This document shows, piece after piece, positions 1-11,940 of a stretch of 64,000 nucleotides of DNA (the stretch's first letter is position 1; each line of letters starts with the position of its first letter). The stretch is from contig CM066033.1 in the NCBI GenBank assembly GCA_033557465.1, positions 1,244,603,523 to 1,244,667,522 on the forward strand, written 5' to 3'. This DNA comes from Ichthyophis bannanicus. Lineage: Eukaryota > Chordata > Amphibia > Gymnophiona > Ichthyophiidae. The notes below the pieces were generated by a model. That model saw only the letters and a list, made by a program, of their open reading frames with translations. It was not told the origin of the DNA and searched no databases. Made by a program: the position numbers and the translations under genes.

Positions 1-574
1 CATGCCCCTCATGACTGGAAGGGTTCTTCCTACCCTACTATCTCCTTTTTAAGACAAAGGACATGGGCCTTCTCTTACGTGAAAGCTTAAAGAGTTGTTC
101 AATTCTCTGGTTTGGTCCTCAGGATTCCCACCGGGAATATGCTCTTTTTTTCCTTGCAGCTCGTCCTCATGGTATCCTAATCCCTCATGGACAGCGCATA
201 TTTAGCTAAAGAACGCATGATACCCTTTTTGCCCCTCAAGTAGGTCAACTTGGTATCTCATTCCTATGCGTCTTCTGTCCATTTACCATGCTAGAGTCCT
301 GGAGGACTCGAGACTTGCTGCCTGCAGACTGATGTTATCCTCTGCTTTTCACGTAACCATCCTGGTTATTTCACTAGCTAGCATTTCTGCAGCAATCTAG
401 TCTGTTCCTTGTCAGGGAGATTTTTTCCCTGACTCCTTCCATCATAACCAGGAGGAATAGATTCTCCATATATCTTCTCAAGTAGGTTCCACCTTCTTGT
501 TAGGAGATGTGAAGAGGAAAGATTCATCTATGTGAATATACTTTCTATAGGCATATCTCTGTCTGCTTAACTGC

Positions 575-875
575 AGACATCTATATATAGGCCTATATAT
601 TCATATCTATATCTATATATCTGTATACATCTCTATAGATATATATGTCTGTTATTTGTGTGTGTATAAGTTATGCCCTTCTATATCTCACTATAGATAT
701 ATATTCTATATGTCTATATATCTATGTGTGTGTATATGTGTGTGTGTGTGTGTAGATATATATATATATATAGATAGATAGATAGATAGATATAGATATA
801 TGTAGATAGATATGTATTTACATACTTATCTATCTGACTGTCTATGCTCATATAGATATATATGTCTCTATATGA
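575..875. repeat. TA/GATA-rich microsatellite in D1 tail
   Basis: Degenerate TATATC, TG and GATA runs, including GATAGATAGATAGATA near 770-790. The same position in the tails of D5, D6 and D7 also carries a microsatellite, with a different dominant motif in each. The peptides it encodes are low complexity and not genes. Confidence 0.9.
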
Positions 876-1658
876 TTCTGACAGTAGGGCTCTACCCATA
901 CTCATGCTGTTCCAGCATGTTTGAGGTGCTACACACACAACCACTCCCATGGTAGTTAACAACTCCTACCATAACCTTAAGGGTTAGGTACCCCTGAAGC
1001 TCTCCATGTTCCAGTATCTTTCCTAGCTACCACCAGTTAGGAAAGACATGGCGGATCTTCAGTAAATCTGAGGCTCTAACGCCTCAGACACCTGTCCTTT
1101 CTTTTGGGATACAAGGTTTTTTCCATACCCCTTCTTCCCTCAAGGACTAGGCCGGTTTGTCCAAATCGGTCAGCCTTTCCTCTTTTTGCTCCTAAGAGTG
1201 AGCCACTCTGCAGCCAAAACAGTTTCGGCTTTTTCCATAAAGCCTTCTGCTGAAGGCCTACCATTTTGGTACTACCCCAGTTGATCCCTGGGGTTACCTC
1301 TCACCTTTCAGGATTCTGACCTCCACTGTTTGTCCTACAGGTTTATCGCCTCCACTTTCAGTGAGGTCCTCCTTGAGGTTCCTCTACTGGATTCCCCAGT
1401 AGATTCAATGAACCTCTATACTTTCCTGCAATCCTGTTAGGGGAGGTCCATATTGCAATATTTCATTTCAATATATTTGATGATAATTATCATCCACGCA
1501 AGGACTCCTTGTCTGCAGTCCTATGCTAGGTTAGCTGTCTTTACAGCTCCTTTTTTGTTTCAACTCCTACACTCCATCCTGAGGATGCCTGTCGATATGA
1601 GGTGTAGCATGTTCCAATCTATAACATGCTGGGACTCCAGGCATCTTAGCTTGGGAGT

Positions 1659-1757
1659 CCCCATATGTGAAGACTCATTCCTGCTTGTTCCTGGAGATAG
1701 CACAGTTACTTACCTGAAACAGGGTGATCTCTGGGAACAGCAGGAATAAGTCTTCAC
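1659..1757 (+). repeat. D1 internal complementary region (ICR)
   Basis: The first half (to CTGGAGATA) is the reverse complement of the outer edge of a left terminal repeat. The second half (from GCACAGTTACTTACC) is the reverse complement of the outer edge of the right terminal repeat. Fusion of the two outer edges in complementary form just before the right repeat is the diagnostic DIRS architecture, thought to serve in making a circular DNA intermediate. Confidence 0.8.
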
Positions 1758-1840
1758 AACCCACCCACCTCCCCAGGAGTTGTATCTCTATCTATCTTTC
1801 CTTTCCTCTCTCTCTCTCTGTCTCAGCTTTAAAACTTAAC

Positions 1841-2014
1841 TGAGGAGAGGCAGTTGGGGAAGGCAGCACGCAGGCGTAGTGGGATGCTTCCAAAAGCTCT
1901 TTGATTGGACGCTGGGAAGCGTTTCCGCGCAGACTCCGTCGGTACCGACGTACTCATATGTGAAGACTTATTCCTGCTGTTCCCAGAGATCATCTGTTAC
2001 AGGTAAGTAACTGT
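1841..2014 (+). repeat. D1 right inverted terminal repeat
   Basis: Reverse complement of the left terminal repeats of D5 and D6. It starts at TGAGGAGAGGCAGTTGG and ends at about AGGTAAGTAACTGTA. The last ~35 bases, containing an ACCTGTTACAGGT-type palindrome (here slightly degenerate), have no partner in the left repeat but are complementary to the ICR. Confidence 0.8.
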
Positions 2015-2444
2015 ATTTTCTCCTGGTAGTGTAATTTCTTTCTGCAGAAAGTTTTTAAAAGATGGTAATTTTTTCTTTCGCTTTTTTTTTCTTTTCTGTA
2101 TTGATTGCTTAGTGAAGCAAATTTGCTAAGTGTAGAAGAATGTGATGAAATCGATGGCCAAAATGAGGAACAGAAGGTATGTGCAGCAAGTTTTGTATTG
2201 ATTTTAACTTTTAAGACCTCTTGATTCCTTTTAATATCTCATAATAGGTAGACAGAATGGATACTAAACACCTTTTATCTCGCATGTATTGAAGAATGTT
2301 TCAGTCTTTGCTAGAAAATATTTAGACATATATTGTTGACCTTACTTTATCTGATGGACTAGTCAGCAGCCACTTTTAAGCTAGCCTGAGAAGAATCTTT
2401 TGTCAACCTTTCCCTAGAGATCCTGTATTTTCATCAACATGCAG
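2015..2444. other. Unassigned sequence, possibly host intron
   Basis: This stretch after D1 matches none of the repeats I recognise in the window. It has long T-runs near 2070-2095 and the exon-like segment described separately at 2113-2176. It is one of very few places where host sequence might survive, but an old diverged repeat is equally possible. Confidence 0.4.
2113..2176 (+). other. Candidate 64-bp internal exon of an unidentified host gene
   Basis: A pyrimidine-rich tract at 2079-2110 ends in AG at 2111-2112. It is followed by 64 bases and then a good donor, GTATGT, at 2177. After one base that would complete a split codon, 21 codons are open, reading EANLLSVEECDEIDGQNEEQ and one more lysine. 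The peptide is acidic and I do not recognise it. Acceptor, donor and reading frame agree, but such combinations also arise by chance in T-rich DNA, so this is a weak call. Confidence 0.3.
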
Positions 2445-4561
2445 GATTGAGTCAAGCACACAAGCGGATGATGCCATTGATCATCACTGGAATGCAACGG
2501 CTATCTCAAAGCTCAGAACTTGTATCTTCTTGTGCACAGAAATTTCCTTGGTCCCCTTAGTTTGTTTTCTTCTGCTCTGCCAAATGAGCACAAAAACAAA
2601 ATTCTCTCCCAAAATAATGAAAGGGTCGACCTTTTTGCATTTTATGATGTTTTCTATGTATAACCCTAAAAAAGAGAAGTTTGTATTCAGTTTATTGTCC
2701 TTGTGGGATAGCAAACAGACGAAGAAAGTAACTGAAAACCCAGCTGCATTCAGAGGACGTATCAGACTCTTTGACAAGGAGGTCATCATCAAAGAGGTCC
2801 TCCCCTACATCAAGACAGCATCGCCAAACCTCGATGGACTCATGGAACAGCAGCCTGAGCTCCTTTGCATGCATTCCTGCCCCAGCCAAGCCACATACCA
2901 CTTAAGCCAAGAATTAGAAAAACTGCACGCTGGTACACTGCCGAGCTACGAACCTCACTACATCTCCTGAGGAAACTAGAAAGACGATGGCGACGTACAC
3001 GATCCCCAGCAGACCAGACAGCCTACACCTCACACCTGAAGAGACACCGGGACTTAACATCAGAAAAAATGAAAGAACATCACTCTGAAATCTTGAGCCG
3101 CTCCCTGAACAAACCCCACGAGCTCTTCAATATAGTCAAGGCTCTAGTGAAGGAACCCTCAGCCCCCCAACCAGCCATAATACACCCTCAGGAATATGCA
3201 GACTACTTGCTGATCAAAACCAACATCATCAGCGAAGCCATGTTGTCCAGCCATAGCAACAAGCCAGCCCAACTTATTCCGCTTACCTCTCTCATAACAC
3301 CATCAGCCGCAGGTATTGAGGACATCATTGCAACCATCAATGCCACCACTGTTCCAAACGACCCTTGTCCAGCATTCTGGATAAAATCACTACGTAAGGA
3401 AATCAGCCCTATACTAGCCAAGATCACAGACCTTTCCTTCTCCACAGGACTATTCCCGTCATGCCTCAAGCAGACGTCAATATGGCCCCTTCTGAAGAAC
3501 ACTAAACTTAGTCCCCAGAAGGTAGAATCATGCCGTCCAGTATCAAGCATTCCGCTGCTAGCAAAGATAATCGAGAAGGTGGTCCAACGTCAAATGCAGG
3601 ACCAAATCGACTCTACAGCTCCCCTCGACCCATGCCAACATGGCTTTAGGGAATCACATGGCGTCGAAACTCTCCCTACCACGCTCATCAACATATTGAT
3701 CACGGGAATCAACAACATAAAACGAGGATATGCCCTAATTTTCCTGGACATGGCTGCCGCATTCGACTCCATCAACCATGAACAACTCCTGATACGGCTT
3801 CATGAAAAAGGACTTAATGGCTCAGCATGGAGATGGTGCAAATCCTATCTAACGGGGACAGATGGCAGCAGGTATGTACAGGACCCACGACCTCTAAACC
3901 TTTCCAACAAAAACATGGTGTGCCTCAGGGCTTTTCGCTCTCCGCCCTCTTATTCAATATATACATGCAACCCATACGTGAAATAATCTGCTCCCATAAC
4001 ATTTCATGCCTGATCTATGCGGATGACATACTACTCTTCACCCCATTCATGACTGACTAACTGGATTTCGCCCCACTAGTAAAATGCTTTGAGGCCGTAA
4101 CTGACTGGCTCCACTCACAGAGCCTCAAGATAAACTTCAGCAAGACGGATGTACTGTCATTACTAGAAATCAATTCTTCTCCCCACCGGAGACACTAAAG
4201 ACAAAAGATGCTGAGTTCCCTAGTAGAACCACCATCCACTACCTAGGTGTTATGCTAGACCAGTACCTTGAACTTAAAGCGCACATCAGCAACACCATCA
4301 ATAAAATCTACCACAAAATAAGAACAGTGCGACATCTCCAACCCCTGCTGCAACCAGATGACTTCAGAACAGTTTTTCAGGCACTTGACTACGCCAATGC
4401 AATTCTGCACGGGCTACCCAAAAACACACTAAACCCGTTACAGCTGGCAATGAATGCAGCTGCATGCTTCCTCCACGGGGCCTCTAGAAGAGACCACATT
4501 ACCTCCATCCTAAAGGACTTGCACTGGCTACCAATCTACTTCTGGCTAACCTATAAAGTAG
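2445..4561 (+). pseudogene. L2-like LINE, ORF2 part (5' piece)
   Basis: Remains of a non-LTR retrotransposon polymerase, of the L2/CR1-related type. A peptide near 2460-2510 with DHHWNATAIS resembles the linker between endonuclease and RT in this group; 2515-2890 is unclear and may be an insertion or a diverged stretch. From 2905 the frame reads PRIRKTARWYTAELR, then RT: priming region VSSIPLLAKIIEKVVQRQMQ, LDPCQHGFRESHGVETL, motif A FLDMAAAFDSINHE. After a frameshift near 3880 come motif B PQGFSLSALLFN and motif C IYADDILLF (about 4010-4035). Downstream are YLGVMLDQ and MNAAACFLHGASRRDHIT, the usual C-terminal block. Stops and frameshifts make it dead. It breaks off at the PLE insertion and resumes at 14266. 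Confidence 0.85.
4547..4561. repeat. Left copy of 15-bp target site duplication of the PLE dimer
   Basis: TAACCTATAAAGTAG here is repeated exactly at 14251-14265. The duplicated bases are L2 coding sequence; removing 4562-14265 rejoins the L2 frame across LTYKV and VLMTFKAIN. Confidence 0.92.
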
Positions 4562-4651
4562 GTCAACACAGGGCAGATTATCACGTAAAACAGGCACACA
4601 GTACAAAACGTGATATGGTGGAAAAACAATTTATTTGAATGTCAGACCTAG

Positions 4652-4695
4652 CAACCCGACACAGGCCGTGTTTCGATGACCTTCATCAGGGGTTG
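4652..4695 (-). ncRNA. Hammerhead ribozyme motif in left PLE copy
   Basis: Read on the minus strand: stem I CAACCC, core CTGATGA, a short stem II region AGGTCATC, core GAAA, stem III ACAC/GTGT with loop GGCCT, cleavage-site triplet GTC, then GGGTTG closing stem I. All the invariant core blocks are present in order, giving a type I layout. Stem II is weak (GG/TC with an extra A), so activity is uncertain. Hammerheads are known in terminal regions of many PLEs, which supports the call. Confidence 0.75.
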
Positions 4696-6229
4696 TCTAA
4701 ATAGGTACTACAAACATAAAAACAAACAATATTAAAAAACAACTTAAAAGTGAAAGAACAAATGGACATGAACATGCTCTAACTAACTAAAGAAGTAAAA
4801 ACAATAAATAATAATAGTAATAATTACAATAATGATAATAAGAATAATGTAAATAATTACTAATAAATCTCTCATAATAAATAATTAAAAAGTAATTAAT
4901 TAAAATAATAGAACAATAAAACTATAGTGCTAGAAATGCGATACTCAAATAAAAATAAACCATAAGAAATGATATAATAAAATAGACCACAACTAAGTAT
5001 AAAAACACAAGCAAATGCAATCCTTATAGGAGGTGACAAGCATATAATTGTAGTGCCATTACCTTCTTTGTAGAGACGGTGATTTGCAAACCTCACAAGG
5101 AGGCACACGAACTCATTAGTGGAGGTGTTGACTTAAACACTTGCAATAGAATAAAAACTAAAATGAAGAAGGCACAGAGTAAAGCACATGCATACCATTG
5201 GAGATAGACTATGAACTTAAATTCAAACTAAATTCAGGAGACTGAAATGGAACTGAAACGCAGCAGGCTTGGATGGGGGAGGGGGGAAGAGGGCACGGCC
5301 AAGAGAAATTGTATAAAATATTCCACAAAAAAGAAAAAAGAAAAAAGAAGAAATTGTTTAAAATCGGGCCAAAGTTTCATCACAGGGCCAACCAAATCAA
5401 AAACATTTTATTCAAATAGTCTAAAAATGTGCGGGAAAAAGTACAAAAACAAAAAACAAGGAGAAGCTCACATCAAACATCAAAAGAACGTCCACTATCT
5501 AAGGGATACTCAAAAAACATGTGGAAAAGCAGAGAGATGATACATTGTAGCATCTTACTTCTCGTGAGCTAATAGCATTGTTAGATCTTCTAAACTACGA
5601 TAAAAAACAATAAAAACAGGTATAAAAATATATATAAGAAACCTATGCACACTATTAGCATAATAAATCTCTCTTGCCGATTACAACAGTATTGTATAAA
5701 TCGCCACTTAGGACTCTTAATGCTTCGGGAGTTTTGATCTCTTATCTTTCTGAATCGCTAACAGGACCCGCTAGCATCGTGGAGTAAATATCTCCCACCG
5801 ATATTGCCAGTATTGTAAATCACTAATTAGAACTCTTCTAGCTTCGGGAGTTTTTAAGATTGTAGAATGTCTCATACCGTTCTGAGTCGCTGACAGAAAC
5901 CGATCTCACAGACGCAGGAAATCAAAATCCGTCTTTTCGAGTGTCAGCTTGTTTAGCAGTGAAAAAACGCCGACACATGCGCGAACCTTATGTGAATCAT
6001 GAGAGCGGGAAAACAGAAGGGGCGTGGCTAACCTATGACAATCCATTCAAACTTCGCACTAGTTTAAAGACTGCAGCGCTACAGTAAATTTGGATGAGAG
6101 GGAGAGTAATCCTTGTAGCCTGCCAAACTAAGAAACCAAGTCATCAAGTCATCAAATATATTAGTGTTGATGCTTATTGTAGCAGTGAGATACTACTTAT
6201 ATTATGTTCTCAATTCTTATATCGTTTAA

Positions 6230-6890
6230 AAACTAACCACCAAATGCACTAGTTACAAGTATATAATAAATTTCATAAAATAGTTAGAACGATTAATATT
6301 ATTAATTATTAATAATAAAAACAATTTATTATTTAGAATTTTTTAATTATAAATAGAATAAAAATTAAAATAAAAAATATAGGGAAAGATAATGAGAAAT
6401 TTCATTACAATCGTAGGTACTCCGATTTATGTGGAAGGTACTTATTAACCTTTAGTTAAAACTTGAAAATAAAAATAAAAATAATAAAATAAAATCCAAA
6501 TAAAAATTAATTTAAAACAATAAATAATTATAATTCAAAAAATTAAAAAAATTAATAAATAATAGAAATAAATATAAATAAAATGTATAATAAAATTTAC
6601 AGTAAAAAATATATACAAAAAAGAATATATATAAAAAAATATATATAAATATATATTCATAAAAATATATAAAAAAAAATTAAAAAAATAAATATAAATC
6701 ATATAAATAATAAAATATAAAATTTAATTAATAAACATATTAAAAATCATAAATTTTATAAATATTGATGAATAGTAGTTAAAAACAATATAAGTAATAT
6801 CCACGAAGGGAAAAAAAAGGGTAAACAGAAGTTAAAAACAGTAGTGAACTAGTCGACAAATTGAATGGGATAAAAATTATAGTATCCATC
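6230..6890 (-). other. Extremely AT-rich PLE 3' region, left arm
   Basis: Almost only A and T over some 600 bases between the end of the PLE coding remnant (6914) and the unique 3' sequence. Apparent small frames here are low complexity. The mirror copy lies at about 11960-12610. Confidence 0.8.
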
Positions 6891-6913
6891 TGTAAATGTA
6901 TCTGTAGTTTGTC

Positions 6914-9831
6914 TCATAAAAAAACAGAAAAATCTTGATCTAAATTAAGACCATTTGGAACAAGAGTATTTAATTGAAAAATGTATTTCTGTTCAAGCTG
7001 AAGAATGGTCTTGTTCACATCTCCTCCTCGCCAATTGGTTTTGACTTGTTTAATCACAAAAAACTTTAGATCGGTTACTTTATGCTTTAATGTCTGCCAA
7101 TGGGAGACTAGGGGTTTATCTTCCACATTCCTCTTAATGCAACTTTTGTGCTCCATAATCCTAGTTTTGATCTTACGGGTAGTCTTGCCTACATAGAGCA
7201 TTCTACAGGGGCATTGTATTACATAGATGACGTTCTGGGTATCGCAATTCGCGAAATCTTTGATCGGAAACTTTTCGTGTGTGTTGGGATGGATAAAGAC
7301 ATTCCTAACTGGTAGGACGTTCAAACAGACAGCGCATCTACCGCACTGAAATTGGCCTCTATATTTCGTTAACAATCTCTTCTCTGTAAGCGCTGAGGGC
7401 ACCAATAAATTACGTAAATTCATATTCCGTTTGTGTGCAACGATAAGGTTCTGGTCTTGAAAAGCCGGCAGGGACTGAAGAATATGCCATTCTTTTTTCA
7501 GAATGGTGGTTATCTTAGCGGAAAATTGGGAATATAATAGAGGACAGACTAATCCTTTTTTGGGTCTCTTATCTTTAGGTATTAAGAGTAGATCGCGCGA
7601 CGTATTCTTAGCTCTTTTATATGCAGAATCTACATACTTCATGGGATATCCTTTCTCCAAAAAACTCCTCTTCATATTGACTGCCTCTTTTTCAAAATCC
7701 TGTAAATCTGAGCATACTCTTCTAGCCCTGAGGAATTGGCTCACCGGAAGATTGTTTTTCAGAGATAAATTGTGGAAACTATTGTAGTGCAGAAAATGAT
7801 TCTTATCAGTTGGTTTTTTGTATAAGGTTGTTGAAAAGCCAATATCCTCTTTGCGGATCAAGAGATCTAAGTATGGACTCTTATAAAAGTCATATGTCAA
7901 CTGAAATCTTAAGTTATTATCTAACTGATTAATCCATGAATTGAACTGTCCTAAGTGGTCCTCATTACCTTTCCAAAGTATTAAAACGTCATCTATGTAT
8001 CTTAACCATAAAATCACATTGTCCTGAAATGGATGTTCCTTTAAAAAAACTTTCCTCGAAGTTATATACATATAGGTTGGCCACATCAGGGGCCATGGTT
8101 GACCCCATGGCCACCCCTTTTATCTGTTTGTAAAATAATTCTCTAAAACAGAAGAAATTTTCAAAAAGGACAACTTGTGCCAAAGAGAGGAGAAAGGTAG
8201 TGGGAAAACGTTGGTCTGTTCGTTTCAAAAAATAGTACGTAATGATTTCTAATGCCTCTTTTTGTGGTATATTTGTATAAAGTGACTCTACGTCTAGAGT
8301 CACTAAAATGATATCGGTAGTGCAGATATCAAAAGTTGATAAAATCTCTATTACGTGTGCTGAGTCGCGAACATATGACCACATTTTCTTAATAAATGGA
8401 CGTAAAAATATATCTAAAAATTTAGAAAGAGGTTCAAGGATGGAGCCAATCGATGATACAATGGGTCGTCCAGGAGGTTTTTCAAGACATTTGTGGATCT
8501 TAGGCAATATGTAAATAGTGGGAGTCACAGGTGATCCCACTATCAAAAAGTCTCTTTCCTTTTTTGTGATGTAGCCTATTTCAAACCCTGAGAGAACAAT
8601 GTTGTCTATAGTATTTTTAATATCTGTAGTCGGATCTTTACTTAGTCTCTGATAAAAAGTGCTATCGTTCAACTGTCTATTAACTTCATTTATATAGTCA
8701 TATTTGTCTAGAACCACAATAGCTCCACCCTTGTCCGCTGGTTTTATAATAATATGATTGTTTTTCTGAAGAGATAAGATGGCCAATCTCTCTCCTTGGG
8801 AAATATTTTGATAGGAAGATGGAACCTCTTTGGTAATTTCTAAAACTTGTTTAAGAACTATCTTTTCAAATGTTTCTAAAATCGGATCTGTTTTTGGAGG
8901 TGGCATCCAGGATGATTTTTTACTAATAATCGAGATATCACCCGGTCCTTGTGGATATTCTGAAAAAAATTGTTTAATTATTAGTTTCCTAAAAAACTTA
9001 TATAAATCTACTTGTATTTCAAAAGTATCGGCTTTATTTTTGGGAACGAATGTAAGTCCTCTGCTCAGAATAGATTCTTCATCTTTAGTAAGGGTATAAT
9101 GAGAAATATTGACCACATTACTAATCACACTAGACTCTTTCTGTTTAGTTAATATCTCCTTTCCTCTGATTGGTCCGTGTTCCATTGTCCCCTCCCTCTG
9201 CCTCGGCCTCGACCCCTGTGGAATTGGCCGTGGCCCCTGTAATGTGAAATTTGGCCGTACTGTTCCCCATAATCTTGTTCTATGTCTCTGTCTGTTTTCT
9301 TTTTTCTTTGGCGCGTGCGTGAGTTCTCTCGACCCCCTCCCTTCCATAGAGCATCCATATTGAAAAAGGTTCTTTGGGGGTATCTGAACACCGTTCCTCT
9401 CTGTCTTTATTTAATCTTTGGGACCTACTAGACTCTTTTGTAGAAAAGAGTGAAGCAGAGTTATCAAATTCTCCCGACCCACTCCTACTGCGTTTCTTCC
9501 TTTGTTCTAGGGGACCTTCATTGTTACCTTCTTCAGTTGTGCTTTCTTTCCGGTCAAAAATGGAGGTCCTCCTTTTGAACCAAAGTCTGTCATTATCTAT
9601 TTTCTTACTCCAATGGTATACATAGCCCACTCTATAGTCTTCCTCATCTCTTTTAAACTTTTCTATTTTAATATTCTTGATGTCTTGTTTAAAATGTTGT
9701 ATATTTCTCTGGTGATCTGCAAGAATCTTATCATATTGCTTGTCACATCCTTTAAGTATAGTTAACTTCTCATCAACTTCTGATTTAAGGATTTCTGATT
9801 TTTTATTTGCGGTTGGGATGAGAAGGATCAT
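6914..9831 (-). pseudogene. PLE polyprotein remnant: RT plus GIY-YIG endonuclease (left copy)
   Basis: Would copy PLE RNA at a chromosomal 3' end and cut the target. Pieces in order: a lysine-rich, coiled-coil-like N-terminus (9831-9280 frame); a basic RG-rich stretch GRGRGRGRGQW in another frame; a 452-codon frame (9347-7989) with DKGGAIVVLDKYDYINEVN, LPKIHKCLEKPPGRPIVSS, RT motif A TLDVESLYTNIPQKEA and motif B KGVAMGSTMAPD; and a 390-codon frame (8086-6914) with motif C LRYIDDVLIL, LDLLIRKEDIGF and KKPTDKNHFLHY. Near residues 248-254 of the last frame is a cysteine cluster, CGRCAVC. Near 286-317 is the GIY-YIG core, VIYVIQCPC...LYVGKT with R and EHK following. Frames break near 9360, near 9160 and at a run of seven T's near 8050. 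The cysteine cluster suggests the Neptune-type lineage, but I cannot place it firmly. Confidence 0.9.
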
Positions 9832-9870
9832 AAGGTCCAGGGAGCATTTGTTGAGTATCGCATTCCAGCA

Positions 9871-9893
9871 TTTTTTTTATTTTTTTTTTTTTT
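9871..9893 (+). other. T-rich junction between the two PLE copies
   Basis: A run of T's with one A separates the 5' end of the left copy from the 5'-truncated start of the right copy at about TCAGAATATCC. The left copy has TTTTTTT just before the matching CAGAATATCC, so part of the run may be element sequence and part may come from end joining or template switching. Confidence 0.7.
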
Positions 9894-11940
9894 CAGAATA
9901 TCCACAAGGACCGGGTGATATCTCGATTATTAGTAAAAAATCATCCTGGATGCCACCTCCAAAAACAGATCCGATTTTAGAAACATTTGAAAAGATAGTT
10001 CTTAAACAAGTTTTAGAAATTACCAAAGAGGTTCCATCTTCCTATCAAAATATTTCCCAAGGAGAGAGATTGGCCATCTTATCTCTTCAGAAAAACAATC
10101 ATATTATTATAAAACCAGCGGACAAGGGTGGAGCTATTGTGGTTCTAGACAAATATGACTATATAAATGAAGTTAATAGACAGTTGAACGATAGCACTTT
10201 TTATCAGAGACTAAGTAAAGATCCGACTACAGATATTAAAAATACTATAGACACATTGTTCTCTCAGGGTTTGAAATAGGCTACATCACAAAAAAGGAAA
10301 GAGACTTTTTGATAGTGGGATCACCTGTGACTCCCACTATTTACATATTGCCTAAGATCCACAAATGTCTTGAAAAACCTCCTGGACGACCCATTGTATC
10401 ATCGATTGGCTCCATCCTTGAACCTCTTTCTAAATTTTTAGATATATTTTACGTCCATTTATTAAGAAAATGTGGTCATATGTTCGCGACTCAGCACACG
10501 TAATAGAGATTTTATCAACTTTTGATATCTGCACTACCGATATCATTTTAGTGACTCTAGACGTAGAGTCACTTTATACAAATATACCACAAAAAGAGGC
10601 ATTAGAAATCATTACGTACTATTTTTTGAAACGAACAGACCAACGTTTTCCCACTACCTTTCTCCTCTCTTTGGCACAAGTTGTCCTTTTTGAAAATTTC
10701 TTCTGTTTTAGAGAATTATTTTACAAACAGATAAAAGGGGTGGCCATGGGGTCAACCATGGCCCCTGATGTGGCCAACCTATATGTATATAACTTCGAGG
10801 AAAGTTTTTTTAAAGGAACATCCATTTCAGGACAATGTGATTTTATGGTTAAGATACATAGATGACGTTTTAATACTTTGGAAAGGTAATGAGGACCACT
10901 TAGGACAGTTCAATTCATGGATTAATCAGTTAGATAATAACTTAAGATTTCAGTTGACATATGACTTTTATAAGAGTCCATACTTAGATCTCTTGATCCG
11001 CAAAGAGGATATTGGCTTTTCAACAACCTTATACAAAAAACCAACTGATAAGAATCATTTTCTGCACTACAATAGTTTCCACAATTTATCTCTGAAAAAC
11101 AATCTTCCGGTGAGCCAATTCCTCAGGGCTAGAAGAGTATGCTCAGATTTACAGGATTTTGAAAAAGAGGCAGTCAATATGAAGAGGAGTTTTTTGGAGA
11201 AAGGATATCCCATGAAGTATGTAGATTCTGCATATAAAAGAGCTAAGAATACGTCGCGCGATCTACTCTTAATACCTAAAGATAAGAGACCCAAAAAAGG
11301 ATTAGTCTGTCCTCTATTATATTCCCAATTTTCCGCTAAGATAACCACCATTCTGAAAAAAGAATGGCATATTCTTCAGTCCCTGCCGGCTTTTCAAGAC
11401 CAGAACCTTATCGTTGCACACAAACGGAATATGAATTTACGTAATTTATTGGTGCCCTCAGCGCTTACAGAGAAGAGATTGTTAACGAAATATAGAGGCC
11501 AATTTCAGTGCGGTAGATGCGCTGTCTGTTTGAACGTCCTACCAGTTAGGAATGTCTTTATCCATCCCAACACACACGAAAAGTTTCCGATCAAAGATTT
11601 CGCGAATTGCGATACCCAGAACGTCATCTATGTAATACAATGCCCCTGTAGAATGCTCTATGTAGGCAAGACTACCCGTAAGATCAAAACTAGGATTATG
11701 GAGCACAAAAGTTGCATTAAGAGGAATGTGGAAGATAAACCCCTAGTCTCCCATTGGCAGACATTAAAGCATAAAGTAACCGATCTAAAGTTTTTTGTGA
11801 TTAAACAAGTCAAAACCAATTGGCGAGGAGGAGATGTGAACAAGACCATTCTTCAGCTTGAACAGAAATACATTTTTCAATTAAATACTCTTGTTCCAAA
11901 TGGTCTTAATTTAGATCAAGATTTTTCTGTTTTTTTATGA
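9893..11940 (+). pseudogene. PLE RT plus GIY-YIG remnant (right copy)
   Basis: Same protein as in the left copy from the SEYPQGPGDISI block onward. RT motif A TLDVESLYTNIPQKEA is at about 10555-10600, motif C RYIDDVLIL at about 10852-10880, and GIY-YIG LYVGKT at about 11655-11675. Beyond the T-run frameshift near 10805 shared with the left arm, it has two private one-base deletions, near 10253 (TAGACACATTG against TAGACAACATTG) and near 10449 (TATTTTACG against TATTTTTACG). The final 390-codon stretch (10768-11940) reads the same as its twin and is undamaged. Confidence 0.9.

Larger units (their letters stand above)
1..2014 (+). mobile_element. DIRS element D1, 3' part (gag-only type)
   Basis: This is the 3' portion of a DIRS-type tyrosine-recombinase retrotransposon; its 5' part lies before the window. 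Positions 1-1658 match, in order, the non-coding tails of D5 (42450-44179), D6 and, reversed, D7. One shared stretch at 60-110 includes TCTTACGTGAAAGCTTAA. The tail is followed by an ICR (1659-1757) and a right inverted terminal repeat (1841-2014). No RT, RNase H or recombinase motif is seen in any frame, as in the other gag-only copies. The short frames here fall in microsatellite or are not kept between copies, so I call none coding. The gag of this copy is not visible, so membership in the gag-only group rests on tail similarity alone. Confidence 0.8.
4562..9880 (-). mobile_element. Penelope-like element, left (minus-strand) copy
   Basis: The longer copy of a head-to-head pair. Reading leftward it has a 5' end near 9870, a three-frame remnant of the PLE protein (9831-6914), about 2.2 kb of very AT-rich 3' region, a hammerhead-ribozyme motif (4695-4652) and a 3' end at the target duplication. 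It holds about 0.9 kb of 5' sequence (8970-9880) absent from the other copy, and 35 extra bases (4562-4596) at its 3' end. PLEs encode an RT related to telomerase and usually a GIY-YIG endonuclease, and often insert as tandem or inverted partial dimers. Confidence 0.9.

Noticed and set aside
8308..8514. Plus-strand frames antisense to the left PLE copy (also 7503-7787, 8830-9363, 11067-11351)
   Set aside because: Shadows of the PLE coding frame; no independent motif.
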